From: Deltaproteobacteria bacterium
GTDB taxonomy: Bacteria > Desulfobacterota > GWC2-55-46
Length of the DNA: 63,861 bases
Assembly: GCA_020846435.1 (NCBI GenBank)
Contig: JADLDY010000066.1
Span: forward strand, 1-63,861
Direction of reading: 5' to 3'
Position 1 is the first letter of the stretch; every line of letters starts with the position of its first letter. Both the position numbers and the translations under genes were made by a program. The notes beneath the pieces are model-generated. The model had not been told where the DNA came from, searched no databases, and was given only the letters and a program-made list of their open reading frames with translations. This document shows, piece by piece, positions 35,452-44,150 of this stretch.

Positions 35452-37823
35452 GCCCCCTTCCTTCCTTCGCCGCACTCGTCTGTCCATGGGTCCTTTGAAA
35501 GGGCTATCTCCTTTTCGATCCTTTCGCACAGCCCCTTGCGGCCCGCGCCATCCTCAAGCGCCTCTTTCCTTATGTTGGCGAGCCCCCTGCGCTCGACCCA
35601 CTTGAAGGTTCTCTCGCCGTAATGGGCGTCTTCCCTGTAATGCTGCAGGAACGCAGAGACAACCTCGATGGCCTCAGCCCCGGTTTTGACGCTTACGAGC
35701 TTTTCCGCCGCCTTCGTCTCTATGCCGCCGCAGCCTCCTGCATAGACCTCCCAGCCGCCAGCGACGCCGATGATCCCGATGTCTTTAATGCTGCTTTCAG
35801 CGCAGCTCCTCGGACAGCCGTTGACCCCGAGCTTCACCTTGGCGGGCATCCACAAGGCTCCGAACTTTTTCTCCAGCTCTATGCCGAGGCCCATCGAGTC
35901 CTGAGTACCGTACCTGCAGAACTTCTCTCCAACGCAAGTCTTGACCGTCCTTAAGGCTTTGGCGTAGGCAAAGCCCGAAGGCATGCCAAGCTCCTTCCAT
36001 ACGGACTTGAGCTCCTCTTTCGGCACACCCATGAGAGCTATGCGCTGGCCGCCGGTTATCTTGACGAGCGGGACCTTGTGCTTCTCGGCGACAGAGGCAA
36101 TTTTCTTGAGGTCGCCCGGGGTCGTGACGCCGCCGTAGATCCTCGGCACGACCGAGAAGGTCTCGTCCTTCTGTATGTTCGCGTGCATCCTCTCGTTGAT
36201 GAGCCGGGAGGTCGTGTCGTCATTGCTTTCACCCGGCCAGACTACTGACACATAATAGTTGATGGCAGGCCTGCATTTTTCGCACCCGACACCCTGCCAG
36301 CCGAGGATCTCCATCACCTCGCTTACCGACTTGAGCCCCTTCTCACGGATGTTTCTCATGACATCTTCTCGGCTGTAAGCGGTGCAGGCGCACAGGGCCT
36401 GCGAGATGACGGGCTGGAAGCCTGCCCCGAGCGTCTCTTCGAGTATCCTGTCTATCTGTTGGGCGCAACCGCCGCAAGAACCGGAAGCGCCCGTCTCCCT
36501 TTTTATGTCTTCCCTCGTGAAAAGGCCCTTGCTCTCTATGGCCTCGACTATCATCTTTCTTGTCACGCCCTTGCAGCCGCAAACGATGGCGTCGTCAGGC
36601 AGGGCAGCCTTCGACGCGGCCTTGCCTCCGTCCCAGAGCAGGGCAGGGCGCCTTTCCGCCACGTCGTCCCCGGCGGCGAGCAGGTTGAAGAGCTCAGGGC
36701 CCCTTGAGCTGTCGCCGTACATCACGATGCCCTTTATGACGCTTCCTTCGAACAGTATCTTCCTGTAAACCCTCGCCTTCCTGTCAAGGTACTCGACCGA
36801 GTCATCGACGCGAGGGTCGATGTCCCCGGCGGAATAAAGGTCAACGCCGGAGACCTTGAGCCTTGCCGAAGTAGGCATGCTCTTGAAGGGCTTTCTGCCG
36901 TCCCCGGCGAGCTGGTTGGCAACGACCCGCGCCTGGTCGAATATCGGCGCAACGAGGCCGAAGGTCTTTCCCCTGTGCTGGACACACTCTCCGAGAGCGT
37001 AGACAGCAGGGTCATAGGTCTGCATGGTGTCGCTTACGACGATGCCTCTTTCACAGTAAAGATTTGATGCCTTTGCCAAAGCGATATCAGGCATTATGCC
37101 GGCTGACACGAGGACAAGGTCGGCATCCACCGCTTCTCCAGCGGCAAACATTACCTTCTCGACCTTACCGTCGCCTTCGATGGCGGCGGTCTTCGTGTTG
37201 AGAAGCACTTTCATGCCGAGCCTTTCAAGGTCTTCCCTGAGCATCTCAGAGGAGACCTTGTCGAGCTGCCTTTCCATGAGCCTGTCCATGAGGTGCACGA
37301 CAGTCACGTCCATGCCCATTGAAAGAAGAGCGCCAGCCGCCTCGAGGCCGAGGAGCCCGCCTCCGATTATTACCGCTTTTGAGCCGGCTCCCGCGCGCTC
37401 TCTTATCCTTTCACAGTCGTCCGCGCGTCTGAAAGCCACGACGCCGTCGAGCTCAATCCCGGGAACAGGCGGCATGAGCGGCAGAGAGCCAGTCGATATG
37501 ACGAGCCTGTCGTATTGAACGCTTGCGCCGTCCGCCGTAAAGACTTTTTTGCCGGCCCTGTCAATCCTTGTAACAGGAGCGCTGGTGCGCAGGTCGATCG
37601 ACTTTTCCCTGTACCACTCAGAGTCATGGAAGGCGAGGTCTTTGAGGGATTTATCTCCGGTAAGGAGATGAGAGATGAGCACCCTGTTGTACGCGGCATG
37701 CCTCTCCTTGCCAAAGACAGTTATCGAGTACTGGTCCTGGCCAGCCTTCAGAAGCTCCTCCAGAAGGGCGTTCGCGGCCATTCCGTTGCCAATTACTACA
37801 AGCCTTTTCTTGTTTGCGTCCAT
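35448..37823 (-). CDS. nirB: NADH-dependent nitrite reductase large subunit NirB
   Basis: 791 residues. FAD/NAD(P)H module at the N-terminus (VVIGNGMAANALLEEL; AVIIGGGLLGLEAAG), two BFD-like [2Fe-2S] segments (CGCKGVTRKMIVEA...CGGC and CACTAYSREDV...CEKC), a ferredoxin-like half domain and the sirohaem/[4Fe-4S] domain with CVGEKFC and CPRSC. Reduces nitrite to ammonium in the cytoplasm. The small subunit nirD is not adjacent. The ATG at 37823 is chosen (AGGAGG and AAAAGGG upstream); an open frame continues to 37997 but runs through repeat copy C. Last gene of the nitrogen cluster. Confidence 0.93.
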   Translation of the reverse strand: MDANKKRLVVIGNGMAANALLEELLKAGQDQYSITVFGKERHAAYNRVLISHLLTGDKSLKDLAFHDSEWYREKSIDLRTSAPVTRIDRAGKKVFTADGASVQYDRLVISTGSLPLMPPVPGIELDGVVAFRRADDCERIRERAGAGSKAVIIGGGLLGLEAAGALLSMGMDVTVVHLMDRLMERQLDKVSSEMLREDLERLGMKVLLNTKTAAIEGDGKVEKVMFAAGEAVDADLVLVSAGIMPDIALAKASNLYCERGIVVSDTMQTYDPAVYALGECVQHRGKTFGLVAPIFDQARVVANQLAGDGRKPFKSMPTSARLKVSGVDLYSAGDIDPRVDDSVEYLDRKARVYRKILFEGSVIKGIVMYGDSSRGPELFNLLAAGDDVAERRPALLWDGGKAASKAALPDDAIVCGCKGVTRKMIVEAIESKGLFTREDIKRETGASGSCGGCAQQIDRILEETLGAGFQPVISQALCACTAYSREDVMRNIREKGLKSVSEVMEILGWQGVGCEKCRPAINYYVSVVWPGESNDDTTSRLINERMHANIQKDETFSVVPRIYGGVTTPGDLKKIASVAEKHKVPLVKITGGQRIALMGVPKEELKSVWKELGMPSGFAYAKALRTVKTCVGEKFCRYGTQDSMGLGIELEKKFGALWMPAKVKLGVNGCPRSCAESSIKDIGIIGVAGGWEVYAGGCGGIETKAAEKLVSVKTGAEAIEVVSAFLQHYREDAHYGERTFKWVERRGLANIRKEALEDGAGRKGLCERIEKEIALSKDPWTDECGEGRKGA

Positions 37824-37871
37824 GACCCTTTTGCCTCCTTCCTGACAGGTTGAAAAAACTTTGATTTTATT

Positions 37872-37994
37872 CAGGCTGCTCAAAAAATTCCAGATGCGAG
37901 GCGTCGAGGAGCAAGCAACGAGGCGTACTTTACTCGTACGCCTCAGTTGCGAACGACGAAGACAACAAGGCAGATGGTTTTTTTGAGCAGCCTG
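37872..37994 (+). repeat. ~123-bp palindromic intergenic repeat, copy C
   Basis: Starts CAGGCTGCTCAAAAAATTCC and ends TTTTTTTGAGCAGCCTG; central hairpin GGCGTAC(TTTACTC)GTACGCC. Lies in the nirB leader, 49 nt before its ATG. Confidence 0.85.
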
Positions 37995-38002
37995 CAAAAT
38001 GG

Positions 38003-38034
38003 AACGGCGCCCTGGGAGACCCCAAGGCGCCGTT
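38003..38034 (-). promoter_or_regulatory. GGCGCC hairpin with ANTAR P2-like stem, amtB/nirB gap
   Basis: Minus-strand hairpin AACGGCGCC...GGCGCCGTT, followed by CCATTTTGC, so only a weak U tract. Its left arm overlaps AAGGCAACGGCGCCTT (38024-38039), which can fold as AAGGC/GCCTT closing the hexaloop AACGGC, identical to the P2 element in the porin leader. No P1 partner is visible; repeats C and D flank it. It may be an amtB terminator, a nirB leader element, or both. Confidence 0.55.
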
Positions 38035-38060
38035 GCCTTTATTCCTTTACTCCTTTTTCT

Positions 38061-38183
38061 CAGATTGCCTGAAAAGCTCCAGATGCAAGGCGTCGAGGAA
38101 CGAGTAACGAGGCGTACTTTGTTTGTACGCCGCAGTTACGAGAGACAAAGACAACGACGCAGATGGACTTTTCAGGCAACCTG
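38061..38183 (+). repeat. ~123-bp palindromic intergenic repeat, copy D
   Basis: Starts CAGATTGCCTGAAAAGCTCC and ends GGACTTTTCAGGCAACCTG; central hairpin GGCGTAC...GTACGCC. The outer base of this copy is the base immediately after the TAA stop of amtB (38184-38186). Confidence 0.86.
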
Positions 38184-39476
38184 TTAGAGCGAGTAGCCGT
38201 TCTCACTATGCTGCGTGATATCAAGCCCCTGCACCTCGTCGTCCTTGGCAACCCTCAAGCCTACTACAAGATCTACCACCTTGAGTATGACGATGCTCAC
38301 GATGAACGAGTAGAGAGCTGACGCGCCTATCGCTATGAGCTGCTTGCCGAGGAGCGCGGCGCTCCCGAAGATGAGGCCGTCCGCGCCTGCCGGGTTTACC
38401 GCGACCGTAGCGAAGATGCCTGTAGCGATGGCTCCGAACATGCCGCCTACTCCGTGAATGCCGAAGGCGTCGAGAGAGTCATCGTACTTCAGAAGAGGCT
38501 TTATTACAGCGACCGACGCGTAGCAGACAATTCCGGCGGCGAGCCCTATGATTATCGACGAAACCGGGCTGACAAAACCCGCGGCAGGCGTTATTGCGAC
38601 GAGCCCGGCGACTATGCCTGAGGCAAGGCCCAATAGAGTCGGCTTGCCCCTGTGTATCCACTCGACAGCCATCCATGAGAGGCCCGCTCCAGCGGCGGCC
38701 GTGTTGGTCGTGAGGAAGGCGGTCGCCGCGAGTCCGTTCGCGCCGAGCGCGCTGCCAGCGTTGAATCCGAACCAGCCGAACCACAGAAGACCCGCGCCGA
38801 TGACCGTCAACGGGAGGTTATGCGGCGGCATCACTTCAGTAAGATAACCCTTTCTCTTGCCGAGCATCAAAGCCGCCGCAAGGGCCGCGGCGCCCGAGCT
38901 TATGTGGACGACGGCTCCTCCGGCAAAGTCCAGCGCGCCGAGCACCCTGAGCCACCCGCCCACACCCCAGACCCAGTGAGCGACAGGGTCATAGACAAGG
39001 GTCGTCCAGAGCAGCGTGAAGATGAGGAAGGCTGAGAACTTCATTCTCTCTGCGAACGCTCCGGCGATAAGAGCCGGAGTTATCACGGCGAACATCATCT
39101 GGAAGAGCATGAACGCCTGATGAGGGATGGTAGCGGCGTAATCGAGGTTAGGCTCCTGCCCCACGCCTTGAAGCCCGAAGAACTCGAGGCCGCCTATGAG
39201 CCCGAATTTGTCAGGGCCGAAAGAGAGGCTGTAGCCGATGAGTACCCATTGTATGCTTACCGCGCAAAGAACGGCGAAGCTCTGCATGATGGTGCCGAGG
39301 ACGTTCTTTCTCCTGACCATGCCGGAGTAAAAGAGCGCGAGCCCAGGGGCGGTCATGAGGAGCACCAGCGCGGTCGACATGAGCACCCAGGCCGTGTCCC
39401 CGGTGTCTATCCCGGCGGCCAGCGCCGGGGAGGCGCTGATAAGACATATTAGAAGAGCGTATACGAGCTTTGACAT
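38184..39476 (-). CDS. amtB: Ammonium transporter Amt/AmtB (copy 1)
   Basis: 430 residues with an N-terminal signal-like helix (ALLICLISASPALAAG) and about eleven further membrane helices. Amt signatures are ALVLLMTAPGLALFYSGMVR, the twin-His pore region (GAVVHISSGAAALA and DAFGIHGVGGMFGAI) and FGWFGFNAGSALGANG. Conducts ammonium inward and is gated by PII. The ATG at 39476 follows AAGGAG at 7 nt. It lies 72 nt after glnK, the standard glnK-amtB arrangement. The C-terminus (DITQHSENGYSL) is the conserved tail. Confidence 0.96.
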   Translation of the reverse strand: MSKLVYALLICLISASPALAAGIDTGDTAWVLMSTALVLLMTAPGLALFYSGMVRRKNVLGTIMQSFAVLCAVSIQWVLIGYSLSFGPDKFGLIGGLEFFGLQGVGQEPNLDYAATIPHQAFMLFQMMFAVITPALIAGAFAERMKFSAFLIFTLLWTTLVYDPVAHWVWGVGGWLRVLGALDFAGGAVVHISSGAAALAAALMLGKRKGYLTEVMPPHNLPLTVIGAGLLWFGWFGFNAGSALGANGLAATAFLTTNTAAAGAGLSWMAVEWIHRGKPTLLGLASGIVAGLVAITPAAGFVSPVSSIIIGLAAGIVCYASVAVIKPLLKYDDSLDAFGIHGVGGMFGAIATGIFATVAVNPAGADGLIFGSAALLGKQLIAIGASALYSFIVSIVILKVVDLVVGLRVAKDDEVQGLDITQHSENGYSL

Positions 39477-39548
39477 GGTTTTTCTCCTTGAACTTATTTG
39501 AAGCAGCAACTGAAAGTCAGATATTTTTTTGACGAGAAGGAACGATTT

Positions 39549-39995
<447 letters not shown>

Positions 39996-40134
39996 CTATA
40001 AATTTTGAGTGCTCAAAAATCAGATATTTTTTCCGAGGTCGAGGAAGGGTGGAAGCAAAAAGCGCAGCATATATGACAATATGTGAGCATTTTTGCTTTC
40101 GCCCTGACAAAGAGATCGGGAAAAATAGCGATTT

Positions 40135-41406
40135 TTATAAGGAGTAGCCGCTCTCCTCATGCTGCGTCAAATCGAGCCCTTGAATTTCCTCTTCGGTCGT
40201 GACCCTTATGCCCATAGTCATGTCGACCACTTTAAGTATCGCGAGCGTGCCTACCGCTGATAAGGCTATCGTTACTAAAGCGCCAATGGCCTGTTTCAGA
40301 AGAAGCCCCGGGTTGCCGTGAAGAAGGCCGGACGCTCCGATGGAAGCGAATATGCCGGTCGCCAGAGTTCCCCATGTACCGGCTATTCCGTGTATGCCGA
40401 AGACGTCGAGCGTGTCGTCGTAGCCGAATCTGGGCTTCAACATCGTAACCGCGACATAACAGAGGCCGCCTCCGACAAGTCCTATCGCCATCGCGGCAGC
40501 CGGGGTCACGAACCCTGCCGCAGGTGTTATCGAGCCGAGCCCGGCGACAGCCCCTGACATCGCGCCAAGCATCGTAGGTTTGCCCCTGTGCGCCCACTCT
40601 GCAAAGGTCCATGTGAGAGTCCCGACAGCGGCCGAGACATTTGTCGCCACGAAAGCCGTGACAGCCACCCCGTCGCTCGCAAGAGCGCTCCCCGCGTTAA
40701 AGCCGAACCAGCCGAACCAGAGTATGCCCATGCCCAGGACAGTGAGAGTCAGGTTGTGAGGGGCCATGAGCTCTCTTGGCCAGCCCCTCCTCCTGCCGAC
40801 GTATATGGCCGCGACCAACGCCGACACTCCAGAACTGATGTGCACCACTATGCCGCCCGCGAAATCCAGGACGCCGAGCTTTTGAAGCCAGCCGCCTCCC
40901 CAGACCCAGTGGCAGAGCGGGTCGTATATCAGAAAAGCCCACAGGATACTGAAGACCACTACGGCTGAAAATTTTATCCTCTCCGCGAAAGCTCCTGTTA
41001 TGAGCGCTACCGTTATCGCCGCGAACATCCCCTGGAACGACATGAACAGGAGGTGCGGGACTGTCCCCTTCGGTTCTACTCCGACACCATTGAGCCCCAG
41101 AAAATCAAGGCTGCCTATGATGCCGCCGAGATCAGGGCCGAAGCTCAAGGTGTAACCGGCCAAGACCCACTGCACAGTTATCAGAGCCAGAAGAAAAAAG
41201 CTGTGCATGATGGTAGAGAGCACGTTCTTCTTTCTCACCATGCCCGCGTAAAAGACCCCGAGGCCTGGCACCATGAACATGACGAGCGCCGTTGAGATCA
41301 TGAGCCACGCCGTGTCTGCCTTGTCTATTGCCGCGGCATCCGCCGCCTCCGCGAACCCGGCCCAGCACCCTGAAAAAAGAGCCGCCAGTAAAATCACCAA
41401 CTTCAT
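40135..41406 (-). CDS. amtB: Ammonium transporter Amt/AmtB (copy 2)
   Basis: 423 residues, with a signal-like N-terminus (LLAALFSGCWAGFAEA) and the Amt helices. Pore motifs are GIVVHISSGVSALVAA and DVFGIHGIAGTWG, plus WFGWFGFNAGSALASDG. Clearly homologous to copy 1 across its length but diverged, so an older duplication. ATG at 41406 has AGGAGG at 6 nt. It lies 97 nt downstream of the porin; the gap can fold (CAGGCC...GGCCTG) but has no U-tract terminator, so porin and amtB may be co-transcribed. Upstream of the glnK attenuator. Confidence 0.95.
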   Translation of the reverse strand: MKLVILLAALFSGCWAGFAEAADAAAIDKADTAWLMISTALVMFMVPGLGVFYAGMVRKKNVLSTIMHSFFLLALITVQWVLAGYTLSFGPDLGGIIGSLDFLGLNGVGVEPKGTVPHLLFMSFQGMFAAITVALITGAFAERIKFSAVVVFSILWAFLIYDPLCHWVWGGGWLQKLGVLDFAGGIVVHISSGVSALVAAIYVGRRRGWPRELMAPHNLTLTVLGMGILWFGWFGFNAGSALASDGVAVTAFVATNVSAAVGTLTWTFAEWAHRGKPTMLGAMSGAVAGLGSITPAAGFVTPAAAMAIGLVGGGLCYVAVTMLKPRFGYDDTLDVFGIHGIAGTWGTLATGIFASIGASGLLHGNPGLLLKQAIGALVTIALSAVGTLAILKVVDMTMGIRVTTEEEIQGLDLTQHEESGYSL

Positions 41407-41503
41407 CTTCTGCCTCCTGATCACCCTTGATCTTTCAGGCCCCCTCGCGGGCTGCGGGCTCCATTGCCGGCCTGTGCTTACAACTGGCTAATCCTGTGAC
41501 ACG

Positions 41504-42589
41504 TTAAAAGTGGTACACGGCGTTGACGCCTAAAGTGTCCTGCGTATCCGAGACGCTCGCGCCCTTGTCGAATGAATCCTTGTTGGACTCGTCGTGGCGG
41601 TACTCGGCCCGCACTACGAGGTTGTCGTTGATTGTGTACTCGGGCGTAAGCGTCACCTCCCAGAGGTCCTGCGCAGTACCGGTCCTGGCGCCTTCATTGT
41701 CAGAGAAAACCTCTGCCCTCAGGTTCATGGCGAATTTTTCGCTCACCGCGTACCTGGCATAACCCGCGACCCCTGTCCACGTGCTGTCGCCGATTGAGGG
41801 CACATTATCCTCGGAGCCGTAAACGTAATCGGCCTTGAGGGTGAGAGCGCCGAAGCTCTTCGAGAGGTTCACGTTGAAAAGGTGCCTGGTATCGTTCGCT
41901 TCTGTGCCTGCCATGTACTTGAGGTTTACCGTCATATCCGGCAGCGGGGTTATTATCGCGTGCGCGTGGAACGACTTCGAGTTGTTGTTGTCCTTCACGT
42001 TGTCCCAGCCGTTCACGACCGCGCCGGAGAGCGTGAACATGTCACCCACCTTGTAGGTCGCCCTCAGGCCCGTGTGCGTAAAGGGTATGGAATAGTAAAA
42101 GAGGAACGAGCGCGAGTAGTTCAGGTTCCAGTCCTCGTAGCCCTCTATCACCTCGAGGCCGTGGTCTGTGACGAACTTTCCGAAGTCGAGCTTGAGGCCG
42201 CTGCCGACAGGGGCCACATAGGAGATATAAGCCTGGCGCACGTCAAAGTCATCAGAGCTCGCGGCGCCTGTTGAGTGAATCGCCTTTGGCACTGTGTAGC
42301 CGAAGTTGAGGTCAAGCCTGAAGCCCGCTTCCCCTGCATTGGCCGCGTCCTTGTGGAATGCGAGCTGCGCGAGCTCCAGAGCGAAGCTGTTGTGAGCGTC
42401 GTTGAAAGGCCTCAGGTTTATCGCCCTTGTGTGCGGCTCGTTGAAGTTGTAGTTATACCCGGCCGAGAGGGCCCCGTTTATCTGGACATCCTTCAATACG
42501 TCCGCAACCGTCAGTGCGTCCGCTGCCAGCGCCTGTCCAGAGGAAAAAATCAGGCCGCAGGCGGCCAATGCTATCGCGCTTCTCTTCAT
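41504..42589 (-). CDS. Outer-membrane beta-barrel porin (BBP2/OmpL-like)
   Basis: 361 residues, with a signal peptide (IALAACGLIFSSGQALAAD) and then a barrel of alternating strands ending in the outer-membrane terminal Phe (VNAVYHF). The pattern KDVQINGALSAGYNYNFNEP, GFRLDLNFGYTVPKAIH, LDFGKFVTDHGLEVIEGYED and FTHTGLRATYKVGD is that of the putative beta-barrel porin-2 family. Substrate unknown. Placement directly before amtB2-glnK-amtB1-nirB and control by a sigma-54 promoter plus ANTAR leader suggest uptake of a nitrogen source. Confidence 0.88.
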   Translation of the reverse strand: MKRSAIALAACGLIFSSGQALAADALTVADVLKDVQINGALSAGYNYNFNEPHTRAINLRPFNDAHNSFALELAQLAFHKDAANAGEAGFRLDLNFGYTVPKAIHSTGAASSDDFDVRQAYISYVAPVGSGLKLDFGKFVTDHGLEVIEGYEDWNLNYSRSFLFYYSIPFTHTGLRATYKVGDMFTLSGAVVNGWDNVKDNNNSKSFHAHAIITPLPDMTVNLKYMAGTEANDTRHLFNVNLSKSFGALTLKADYVYGSEDNVPSIGDSTWTGVAGYARYAVSEKFAMNLRAEVFSDNEGARTGTAQDLWEVTLTPEYTINDNLVVRAEYRHDESNKDSFDKGASVSDTQDTLGVNAVYHF

Positions 42590-42628
42590 AATCTCAATAC
42601 CCCCGCTTTTTATAGAGAGCGCCTCTTG

Positions 42629-42670
42629 AAAAAAAGGCGCCTTGCTCTTCGTATGGAAGAATAAGGCGCC
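42629..42670 (-). terminator. Attenuator in the porin leader
   Basis: Minus-strand hairpin GGCGCCTTATTCTTC...GAAGAGCAAGGCGCC followed by seven T, ending 39 nt before the porin ATG. The 5' arm GGCGCCTT is also the 3' part of the P2 hairpin, so the two structures exclude each other. Confidence 0.88.
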
Positions 42671-42717
42671 GTTGCCTTCAGTTGATTTTATTATCCTGCG
42701 GTTACTCCGATGTAACC
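42663..42717 (-). promoter_or_regulatory. ANTAR-binding RNA leader element (P1 + P2) upstream of the porin
   Basis: P1 (42700-42717): GGTTAC/GTAACC closing hexaloop ATCGGA. P2 (42663-42678): AAGGC/GCCTT closing hexaloop AACGGC. Both loops have A at position 1 and G at 4, the recognition pattern of ANTAR-domain antiterminators (NasR, EutV, AmiR types). The linker is 21 nt. P2 formation removes the terminator 5' arm. An ANTAR response regulator is encoded 1 kb upstream. Confidence 0.85.
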
Positions 42718-42741
42718 ATGCTGCTCTTGATTGATTTCATA

Positions 42742-42759
42742 TTGCAACACGGGTGCCAA
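42742..42759 (-). promoter_or_regulatory. Sigma-54 promoter of the porin operon
   Basis: Minus-strand TTGGCACCCGTGTTGCAA: GG and GC separated by exactly 10 nt, and TTGGCAC...TTGCA matching the -24/-12 consensus throughout. Start expected near 42732, giving a leader of about 140 nt that contains P1, P2 and the attenuator. Confidence 0.88.
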
Positions 42760-42787
42760 CTTCAATTCCCGTGTTTTTCCCGCATAT

Positions 42788-43552
42788 TCAATGGCAGGAA
42801 CAGCACGAACTGCCTTTTTTTAGGGCAGAGCCTGCCTCAAGTGCCTGTTTTTCAACCATGCGCATGAATTTGGCGGCAAGCGCGCCGCCCATCCTGTTAA
42901 GCTCTTCTATGCAAGAAGGCGTCTCGGCGATTATCGCCTTCGGGTCGACCTTGCCCTTCAAGGCCGCGAGCTCGTCCTTGTTCAATTCGATCCACTCCCT
43001 TACCATCTCTTCAGTGACCTCGAAATGGAACTGTATGCCGTAGGCGCAGGGCCCGGCCTTTATGACCTGGTTAGGGAACAGATCGCTTGAGGCGAGCATG
43101 AGAGCGCCCTTTGGCACATCGAATGTGTCGCCGTGCCAGTGGAAGGCCCTGAACTTGTCCGGGATGCCGAGAAAGAGAGAATCGTCGTCAGCGTCTTCGG
43201 TGAGCGTGACGTCGTGCCAGCCTATCTCCTTTGCGTTGCCCTTGTAGACCCTGGCTCCGGCCGCCTTGGCGAGGAGCTGCGAGCCGAGGCATATGCCGAG
43301 CATGGGGACCCTTTTCTTGAGCGCGTCCTCTATAAGCCTCACTTCATTCCTGATGAAAGGATACTCCTCTTCCTCGTAGACGCCCATAGGCCCGCCGAGC
43401 ACGATGAGGCCGTTGTAGCCGTCCATGCGCTTTGGGAGTGCATCTCCCCTGAAGAGGTCAACGTACTCGACAAGCGCTCCGCTCTCGATCGTCCTCTTCA
43501 TGACACCGAGCCCTTCGTGGGCCACATGCCTTATGACCAGCACCCTTGACAT
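42788..43552 (-). CDS. Class I glutamine amidotransferase-like protein
   Basis: 254 residues, GMP-synthase-like GATase fold without a synthetase domain. The catalytic triad is intact: C88 in LGICLGSQLLA, H176 and E178 in YGIQFHFEVTEE. YNGLIVLGGPMGVYEEEEYP is the oxyanion region. Stand-alone members release ammonia from glutamine or gamma-glutamyl compounds (for example gamma-glutamyl-polyamine hydrolysis). A cysteine-rich tail (CCSCH) ends the protein, unusual for the family. It starts 9 nt after the ANTAR regulator stop, so it shares its sigma-54 promoter; the acceptor or substrate is unknown. Confidence 0.87.
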   Translation of the reverse strand: MSRVLVIRHVAHEGLGVMKRTIESGALVEYVDLFRGDALPKRMDGYNGLIVLGGPMGVYEEEEYPFIRNEVRLIEDALKKRVPMLGICLGSQLLAKAAGARVYKGNAKEIGWHDVTLTEDADDDSLFLGIPDKFRAFHWHGDTFDVPKGALMLASSDLFPNQVIKAGPCAYGIQFHFEVTEEMVREWIELNKDELAALKGKVDPKAIIAETPSCIEELNRMGGALAAKFMRMVEKQALEAGSALKKGSSCCSCH

Positions 43553-43561
43553 AGCCGCCCC

Positions 43562-44137
43562 CTACCTGCCTTTATCGAACGCCATGATGATGACCTCGGC
43601 GACCTCGGCCATCGACTTCCTCTTGTCCATGCTTATCTTTCTTATCCGCGTGAAAGAGTCCGCCTCGGAGAGCCCATCTCTCTCCATGAGGAGCCCCTTG
43701 GCCTTCTCGATGAACTTTCTCGCCTGTATCGTGTTCTTGAGCTCTTCGTTCTCTTTGCGGAGCTCCACGAACTCCCTGAACCTCGTTATGGCGAGCTCGA
43801 CGGCAGGCGCTATCTCCTCGGCTCTCACCGGCTTCACGAGATAGGCCATGACCCCTGCCTCGGCCGCCTTTTTTATCGTCTCCTCGTCGTCGCAGCCGGT
43901 AAGGAGCACTATCGGCGTGGGGCAGCTCCTGCCAATTTCAGCGGCGGCCTCTATACCGTCCTTGCCAGGCATCTTAACGTCCATTATCAGGAGGTCAGGC
44001 AGGTATTGCCTGCATATCGCGAGCGCCTCTGAGCCGTCCGTGCCCTCGGCAACGACTTCGAGCCCCGCGTCCTCGAGGAAGCCTTTCAATATGAGTCTTT
44101 CATTCGGATTGTCGTCTACTACGGCTATTCTTCTCAT
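43562..44137 (-). CDS. REC-ANTAR response regulator (RNA-binding antiterminator)
   Basis: 191 residues. Receiver domain (1-115) with D8/D9, phospho-acceptor D53 (IMDVKMPGKDG) and K102 (YLVKP), a coiled linker (FREFVELRKENEELKNTI) and a C-terminal ANTAR domain (about 130-188: ARKFIEKAKGLLMERDGLSE, then RKISMDKRKSMAEVAE). Such proteins dimerise on phosphorylation and bind paired hexaloop RNA hairpins to block termination. The ATG at 44137 is only about 3 nt after the start expected from the sigma-54 promoter at 44151-44167, with no ribosome site, so translation would be nearly leaderless. Its cognate kinase is not adjacent. Targets are probably the leaders at 42663-42717 and 39952-39994. Confidence 0.93.
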   Translation of the reverse strand: MRRIAVVDDNPNERLILKGFLEDAGLEVVAEGTDGSEALAICRQYLPDLLIMDVKMPGKDGIEAAAEIGRSCPTPIVLLTGCDDEETIKKAAEAGVMAYLVKPVRAEEIAPAVELAITRFREFVELRKENEELKNTIQARKFIEKAKGLLMERDGLSEADSFTRIRKISMDKRKSMAEVAEVIIMAFDKGR

Positions 44138-44150
44138 GCATTGATACAAT

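Noticed and set aside
41407-41503. ANTAR-type hairpin before amtB2 (GGC/GCC closing loop AATGGA)
   Set aside because: The stem is only 3 bp, no P1 partner or U-tract terminator is present; chance match is likely.
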